Part shown: positions 4,171 to 7,965 of the stretch, piece by piece | Position numbering within the stretch: position 1 is the stretch's first letter | How the letters are laid out: the number at the start of each line of letters is the position of its first letter | Source: a bacterium | GTDB lineage: Bacteria > Bacteroidota > Bacteroidia > Cytophagales > Thermonemataceae | DNA: 7,965 bases | NCBI GenBank assembly: GCA_025362415.1 | Contig: JANYGM010000187.1 | Location: forward strand, 1 to 7,965 | Direction of reading: 5' to 3' | Notes under the pieces: generated by a model | The model's database searches: none | What the model saw: the letters and a program-made list of their open reading frames with translations, nothing else | What the model was told of the DNA's origin: nothing | Position numbers and translations under genes: made by a program

Positions 4171-4638
4171 ATGAAAAATAGAATTGGACTTTCTGAAAAA
4201 ACAGTAAAAGAAAATACAAATTTGCTTAATGTGCTTATTGCTGATGAATATGTACTCTTTACCAAAACACGTAATTATCATTGGAACGTAGCAAGAGGTG
4301 ATTTCCAAGAATTGCATAAGTTTTTTGATGAGCAATATGCCATTTTAGATGAGCAAATAGACGAAATTGCGGAGCGTGTGCGTATGCTAGGAGAAAGACC
4401 TATAGCCACATTAAGAGATTTTTTGAAACTATCACATCTCAAAGAAGAAACCGTAACAGAAACAGCAGAAATGATAGAAAGCCTGTTACACGACCACGAG
4501 CATATCATCACACATCTACGCAAAGACATCAAAATAACTGCTGAAAATGAAGACGCAGGCACTTGTGATTTCCTTACAAAAGTGCTTGGCGTACACGAAA
4601 AAATGATTTGGATGTTGTCGGCTTATCAAAAAAGCTAA
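4171..4638 (+). CDS. dps: Dps family DNA-protection ferritin
   Basis: This is a Dps/ferritin-like protein of 155 residues from the chosen start. It should form a 12-subunit shell that oxidises Fe(II) with peroxide, stores iron and protects DNA. All ferroxidase positions are present with E. coli Dps spacing: His37 (in TKTRNYHWNV), His49, Asp53, Asp64 and Glu68. The end, TKVLGVHEKMIWMLSAY, is also typical. An in-frame ATG at 4132 would add 13 residues (MLSYQKKFKNTFQ). I prefer 4171 because MKNRIGLSEKTVK matches the usual N-terminus of Bacteroidota Dps proteins, but the extra stretch is basic and could act as a DNA-binding tail if translated. The gene has its own terminator and is isolated by terminators on both sides. 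Confidence 0.93.
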   Translation: MKNRIGLSEKTVKENTNLLNVLIADEYVLFTKTRNYHWNVARGDFQELHKFFDEQYAILDEQIDEIAERVRMLGERPIATLRDFLKLSHLKEETVTETAEMIESLLHDHEHIITHLRKDIKITAENEDAGTCDFLTKVLGVHEKMIWMLSAYQKS

Positions 4639-4683
4639 ATAAATGGTGAATTATCAATGACGTTGGTACAATGATAAAATTTT

Positions 4684-4716
4684 AAAAAAGTGTTTGCTTT
4701 AAGCAAACACTTTTTT
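4684..4716 (+). terminator. Intrinsic terminator after dps
   Basis: GTGTTTGC (4690-4697) and GCAAACAC (4703-4710) pair around TTTAA. Six A before and six T after extend the stem and supply the T-tract. The symmetric A/T flanks would let it work on both strands, but only the + strand needs it here. Confidence 0.9.
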
Positions 4717-4787
4717 ATTGTAAATTACTATTTCTAGCTATTTACAGCTATTTTTTGAATTGATTTTGTGAAATTTAAAATTTTTTC

Positions 4788-4818
4788 TTTGAAATATCCT
4801 AAAAAAACTGCAATTTTG
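4788..4818 (+). promoter_or_regulatory. Possible vegetative promoter of the WG-repeat gene
   Basis: TTTG (4788-4791), 19 bases, then CAATTTTG (4811-4818) fits the Bacteroidota consensus TTTG-N19-TAnnTTTG with one mismatch. It would start transcription near 4824, giving a leader of about 75 nt. Unlike modules A-C it has the -33 TTTG and lacks the TGGGAATAAT block, so this gene probably lies outside that regulon. Confidence 0.45.
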
Positions 4819-4898
4819 GCAACGAATTTGTATAGTAATTATTGAAACATACAATTTCAATTAAATCTCAAAAAATAATTCATTAAATAACTTAATCA

Positions 4899-6428
4899 AT
4901 GATGAAAAATACAAAAAATACATCAAAAAACTTCTTTTTTGCGTTACTTGTTGCGCCACTTTTTGTGGCTAACCTTGCAAATGCACAAAAGACAGTTTAT
5001 AAAATTGAGCCTTCACACAAATCCATTGCACCCATTGTAGGTACTCCTAACTATATTTTTCAGAAAAAAGATAAGTTTGGTATCTTAAATGCAAAAGATG
5101 AGGAGATTTTAGAGGCAAAATATGATGCACTAGAAATGATAGGAAACGACAAAGACAAGGTTTGTTCTTTCAAAGATAAAGATATTTTTGGCTTTATTGA
5201 TGGGCGTAGTCGTCCTATTGTCTTGAAAGGCACAAAAAGAGAAGACCTTTTGGGTTTTGCTGACAAAAATATTATGGTTTTTGTGCGAGATACAAAAGTT
5301 GGGTTTATGAATAAAAATGCTCAACTTATCCTAAAACCTGAATATGACGTTTTGAAAAATACACCAATGTACAAAGAAGGCATTATCAAAATGAAAAAAA
5401 TGGATACTGCTTACTACCTCAATTCACAGGCAAAAGTAGTTTACAGAGAGTTTGACAAAGATTTTGATGGTAGTATCTACACAAACGCAGAAACAATGAA
5501 AGCGGCTAATTGGAGTAGAAATTTTATTATCACAAAAATAAATGGAAAAGCTGGCGTGGTGAGTACAAGCGGAGGAACAGTTGTTTTAGAACCAGAATTT
5601 GACTGGATTCAGGCTAATGCCTTCACAGAGCCACTCATTGCTGTTTCTAAAAAAGGTTTGATAGGTTTTTTTGATGCTGCATTTACTCAAAAAGTGCGTT
5701 TCAAATTGCCTTTTCAATATGCTTATCACTCAAAAGACCGTTATTATGTGCAGAAAGGCAATAAATTTGGTATCACAGACACACTTGGAAAAGTTATTTT
5801 AGAACCACTTTTTGATGCTGTTAGTCCACAAGCAGATGGTACAACTATTGTCACCAAAGGCGACAAAAAAGGCGTTTTAAACAAAGAATTGGGTATTATT
5901 GTGGCGGTTGGTACGTATGATGATGTGCGTGAGTTTAGTGAGGGTGTTGCGTGGGTACAAAAAGGTGGCAAATGGGGAATTATTGATGTAACAGGAAAAC
6001 TTGTTATGCCTTGCAAAGTAGAATCTCCTCAAACACCTCCACCATTCCTAAAAAATGCTTCTGTGGTTAATGCAGGCGGTAAATTTGGTATTATGGCAAC
6101 AAAAGGAGAATATACAGCAGCTCCACAATACGAAACTTTTGGCAGTTTTGGAAAGAAAAGCGGTTTAGCCATTGTTACAAAAGCAGATAAAAAAGGGCTT
6201 ATTAAGCCTACTGGTGGTTTTGCGGTTAATTTGGGTGTTTATGACGACATACAAGAAGGCGTGGATAGTTATTTTGTGGTTACACTTAAAAACAAAAAAG
6301 GTGTTATCAATGCAGCTGGTAAAGTAATTGTACCTACAGAATTTGATGAAATAACACTTATTGATGGTACTACATCTGCGGTTGTGAAGAAAGGTAGCAA
6401 ATTTGGAGTAGCTGATTTGAAAATTTAG
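4899..6428 (+). CDS. Secreted WG-repeat protein
   Basis: This 509-residue protein has a signal peptide: charged MMKNTKNTSK, a hydrophobic core, and cleavage expected after Ala-Asn-Ala at residue 29. The remainder consists of about twelve copies of a 35-40 residue repeat of the form (K)-x-G-[IVF]-x-[DN]-x-x-G-K-x-[IV]-[LV]-x-P-x-[YF]-D. Their glycine-centred cores are near residues 60, 97, 134, 219, 255, 290, 324, 359, 396, 433, 467 and 502. These are WG repeats (PF14903), predicted to make a repetitive beta structure; family members have no defined activity and may bind partners at the cell surface or in the periplasm. Only one copy, KWGIIDVTGK near 358, keeps the Trp-Gly pair; the others read FG, KG, VG, IG or AG. 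It has no T9SS sorting domain and no anchor. MM at the start leaves 4899 or 4902 as the initiating codon. Confidence 0.88.
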   Translation: MMKNTKNTSKNFFFALLVAPLFVANLANAQKTVYKIEPSHKSIAPIVGTPNYIFQKKDKFGILNAKDEEILEAKYDALEMIGNDKDKVCSFKDKDIFGFIDGRSRPIVLKGTKREDLLGFADKNIMVFVRDTKVGFMNKNAQLILKPEYDVLKNTPMYKEGIIKMKKMDTAYYLNSQAKVVYREFDKDFDGSIYTNAETMKAANWSRNFIITKINGKAGVVSTSGGTVVLEPEFDWIQANAFTEPLIAVSKKGLIGFFDAAFTQKVRFKLPFQYAYHSKDRYYVQKGNKFGITDTLGKVILEPLFDAVSPQADGTTIVTKGDKKGVLNKELGIIVAVGTYDDVREFSEGVAWVQKGGKWGIIDVTGKLVMPCKVESPQTPPPFLKNASVVNAGGKFGIMATKGEYTAAPQYETFGSFGKKSGLAIVTKADKKGLIKPTGGFAVNLGVYDDIQEGVDSYFVVTLKNKKGVINAAGKVIVPTEFDEITLIDGTTSAVVKKGSKFGVADLKI

Positions 6429-6456
6429 GTTTTAAAGTTGGCAAATATCTCAAATC

Positions 6457-6493
6457 AAAAAAAGCACAATCAAATCCTTGATTGTGCTTTTTT
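6457..6493. terminator. Bidirectional terminator between convergent genes
   Basis: GCACAATCAA (6464-6473) and TTGATTGTGC (6478-6487) pair perfectly around ATCC, flanked by seven A on the left (6457-6463) and six T on the right (6488-6493). It therefore has a T-tract on both strands. It serves the WG-repeat gene on + and the sorting-domain gene on -. Confidence 0.92.
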
Positions 6494-6499
6494 GTATTA

Positions 6500-6524
6500 A
6501 TTCCCTTTGGGGGCTAGGGGGCTA
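6500..6524 (-). repeat. C-rich repeat overlapping the stop of the T9SS gene
   Basis: Read on the minus strand it is TAGCCCCCTAGCCCCC followed by AAAGGGAATT. CCC-AAA-GGG is a small palindrome, and GCCCCCTA is duplicated. The TAG stop of the sorting-domain gene is its first three bases. C-rich elements of this design (CCCCCTA-CCCCC-AAA-GGGGG) are, from memory, common intergenic repeats in Bacteroidota. A related copy in the opposite orientation is at 7919-7965. Confidence 0.6.
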
Positions 6525-7622
6525 TTTTGTAACCACCAATTTTTTACTGATACGCTCACCATTGATAATAAGCGTATAAATATAAATGCCTTCTGCTAGT
6601 TTGCTGGCATCAAAAGCTACCTCATGTGCGCCTGCGCTTTGTGTAGGCACATTTGCGAGTGTAACGACCCGCTCACCTAACATATTAAACACAAAAACCT
6701 CAATACTACTACCTTCTTTGGCAACTTCATAACGGATAGTAGTTTCGCCTGTGGTTGGGTTGGGGAAAGCTGTGAGGGTATTTTTGTCTATTATTGGCGT
6801 GTTTGCAGGCTCAGTTTTTGGCGGGGCTTCTATAGCTACTGTTTTAGAAGTTGCAAGTGTGGCATACGCACTTTGCGTACAGAATGCAAAATCTCTACTT
6901 GGGGCAGGATTTGGAATATTATCTACTGGAAGCCCTATTTGAAGGACTACGCCTGGATTTAATATTACCCCTTCATTTACAATAATCTCTTTACCCGCCT
7001 GAAAAAGTGCTGTGGCACCATTGGAAGTGGTAATAGGAGAATCTATTGTAGCTGTACCCGTAACAACACTATAATCATAAATATTTAGCGTTTCCCATAC
7101 TTTTTTAGTAAAATTACCACTAAAATTTATGCCTGGCAAATTAAAAGATGTTGCAATAAAATTATCATTTATCACTACATCTGAAAATGGCAAACTAGGT
7201 GGAGTATTGGTAGCATTATCTATTAATTGAATAGCGTGAGTAGTATAATCTACATTCCAAATTAATCCTGGAGGTGCACAAACTCTATATGAATTAGTAA
7301 TAGATTTTCTAGCCCAAGAAAAATGTCCAACAATAGGAATACCATTTGTAGGATATGTAGTACCAGTATTTGGTGTACATTCATAACTAGAAATCAACAC
7401 TATTGGCTTTAAATTAGTTTTATTTTTTACACGTATAATAGTTGCCATACGAAAGGAAATTTTAACCGCAGGAGTACCATCTTGTGAATTAATTCCACCT
7501 GCACCTGAAAGTAAAAAAGAAACTTTATCAAGCCCGTCTATTGGAAAAAATTTAGTACGCAATATAACTTTACCATCTGGAGTAGTAGGATAAGCATCCA
7601 CTTCAAAACCCATACGTTCCAT
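6522..7622 (-). pseudogene. T9SS type A sorting-domain protein, 5' end missing
   Basis: From the first ATG (7622) there are 366 residues. Residues 283-366 are a type A T9SS sorting domain: L-T-A-F-P-N-P-T-T-G-E at its start, FVFNMLGERV, LAEGIYIYTL, ending KKLVVTK. Residues 202-231 (GATALFQAGKEI then IVNEGVILNPGVVLQIG) resemble the '3-coathanger stack' segment often found before such domains. Residues 1-200 are unrecognised beta-rich sequence with pairs of Cys. A complete protein would need a signal peptide for Sec export before T9SS carries it to the surface, and none is present. The frame stays open for 81 further codons upstream without any ATG, GTG or TTG, then meets TAG, so the gene is most likely 5'-truncated and non-functional. 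The sorting-domain end looks less AT-rich and uses fewer ATA codons than the upstream part. If 7622 is the real start, it would be a cytoplasmic orphan. Confidence 0.75.
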
Positions 7623-7868
7623 TCTCTCAGGAAAAGGTAAATTCTTATAATCATCAGGAAAACCTTGCTCTACAACAAGATTTGCTCCGAAGGTATTAAG
7701 GCTAATACAAGGATAAGGATATTCGTGACCTTGTCTTGGACCATTAGTAATGATATTTTCTATATCTTTAACAGGGAATTCTAGTACCCACGCACCTTGT
7801 ACTGAAATTATTGTACTTTCAGAAGCTGGATTTAACGCATATTTTATTGGATCTTTTAGTGTATACTA
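7623..7868 (-). pseudogene. Start-less upstream part of the T9SS protein frame
   Basis: Continuing the frame of 6522-7622 upstream gives 81 sense codons before TAG (7868-7866). The translation looks like genuine protein, for example LNPASESTIISVQGAWVLEF and EYPYPCISLNTFGANLVVEQ, and it joins smoothly to the ATG at 7622. An open run this long is unlikely by chance at this AT content. No usable start codon exists in it. A one-base frame change near 7865 would extend a coding-looking stretch by about ten codons (DYQVIKTLVY) to a TAA at 7899-7897, beyond which the C-rich repeat begins. Confidence 0.65.
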
Positions 7869-7918
7869 GAGTTTTTATTACTTGATAATCAAATGTTTAG
7901 CACAAATAAATATCAAAA

Positions 7919-7965
7919 CCACCCCTAACCCCTCCTTGAAAAGGAGGGGAATCTTGCTCCCCTCC
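7919..7965 (+). repeat. C-rich palindromic repeat at the right edge
   Basis: CCACCCCTAA is followed by CCCCTCCTT (7929-7937), GAA, and AAGGAGGGG (7941-7949), a perfect 9-bp stem with a 3-base loop; then GCTCCCCTCC begins what may be another copy cut by the window end. The layout CCCCTA-CCCC-stem-GGGGAAT parallels the element at 6500-6524 in the opposite orientation. It is the likely boundary at which the T9SS gene lost its 5' end. Confidence 0.7.

Noticed and set aside
4135..4562. Two minus-strand ORFs opposite dps
   Set aside because: dps is certain on the + strand by its ferroxidase residues; the opposite frames resemble no protein and have no leader.
5060..6016. Three minus-strand ORFs opposite the WG-repeat gene
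   Set aside because: They mirror the repeats of a certain gene and recur with its periodicity; shadows.
6751..6942. Plus-strand 63-codon ORF with hydrophobic segments
   Set aside because: It lies opposite the T9SS sorting-domain region, whose reading on the minus strand is clearly conserved protein.
1396..7894. ATTTGATTATCAA present at 1396-1408 (+) and 7882-7894 (-)
   Set aside because: A single 13-base AT-rich match containing a short palindrome; plausible by chance, and the flanks do not match.

Overview
The window looks like chromosome of an AT-rich member of the Bacteroidota, probably Cytophagales-like; I cannot name the genus. The evidence is a type IX secretion (T9SS) C-terminal sorting domain, a PorT-type outer-membrane beta-barrel protein, gene starts without Shine-Dalgarno sites preceded by A-rich leaders, and promoter-like sites ending in TTTG.

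Layout. The window opens inside the 3' end of a DUF2339-type membrane protein (1-636, + strand). The 491-base gene-free stretch 637-1127 holds an imperfect palindrome (664-760), a promoter-like module (A, 804-873), a likely small RNA ending at a strong terminator (877-999), and a second copy of the module (B, 1019-1088) in front of csbD. Then follow, all on the + strand: CsbD (1128-1310), a coiled-coil lipoprotein of the Sll1863 stress type (1491-1979), an unknown 73-residue protein (2092-2313), a 332-base gene-free gap (2314-2645) with a third module (C, 2398-2467) and a possible 30-codon ORF, an outer-membrane beta-barrel protein (2646-3293), a 52-residue Lmo0937-type membrane protein (3381-3539), a YtxH protein (3688-3981) and a Dps ferritin (4171-4638). 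After dps come a terminator and a large secreted WG-repeat protein (4899-6428). A bidirectional terminator separates it from a minus-strand T9SS-sorted protein (6522-7622) whose 5' end is missing. That gene lies between two C-rich palindromic repeats in opposite orientation.

How it fits together. CsbD, the Sll1863-like lipoprotein, Lmo0937-type, YtxH and Dps proteins are all associated with general or envelope stress, so 1019-4716 reads as a stress-response island. Its most striking feature is regulatory. Three modules align without gaps over 70 bases: ATRTGGGAATAAT, then TRTAACA, then ACCTTTGCA, with the same spacing each time. They drive, respectively, a non-coding transcript, csbD, and the beta-barrel segment. 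This suggests a regulon with its own activator or alternative sigma factor and a co-regulated small RNA. The spaces between genes are also rich in AATT-based heptad repeats, inverted repeats and short tandem repeats.
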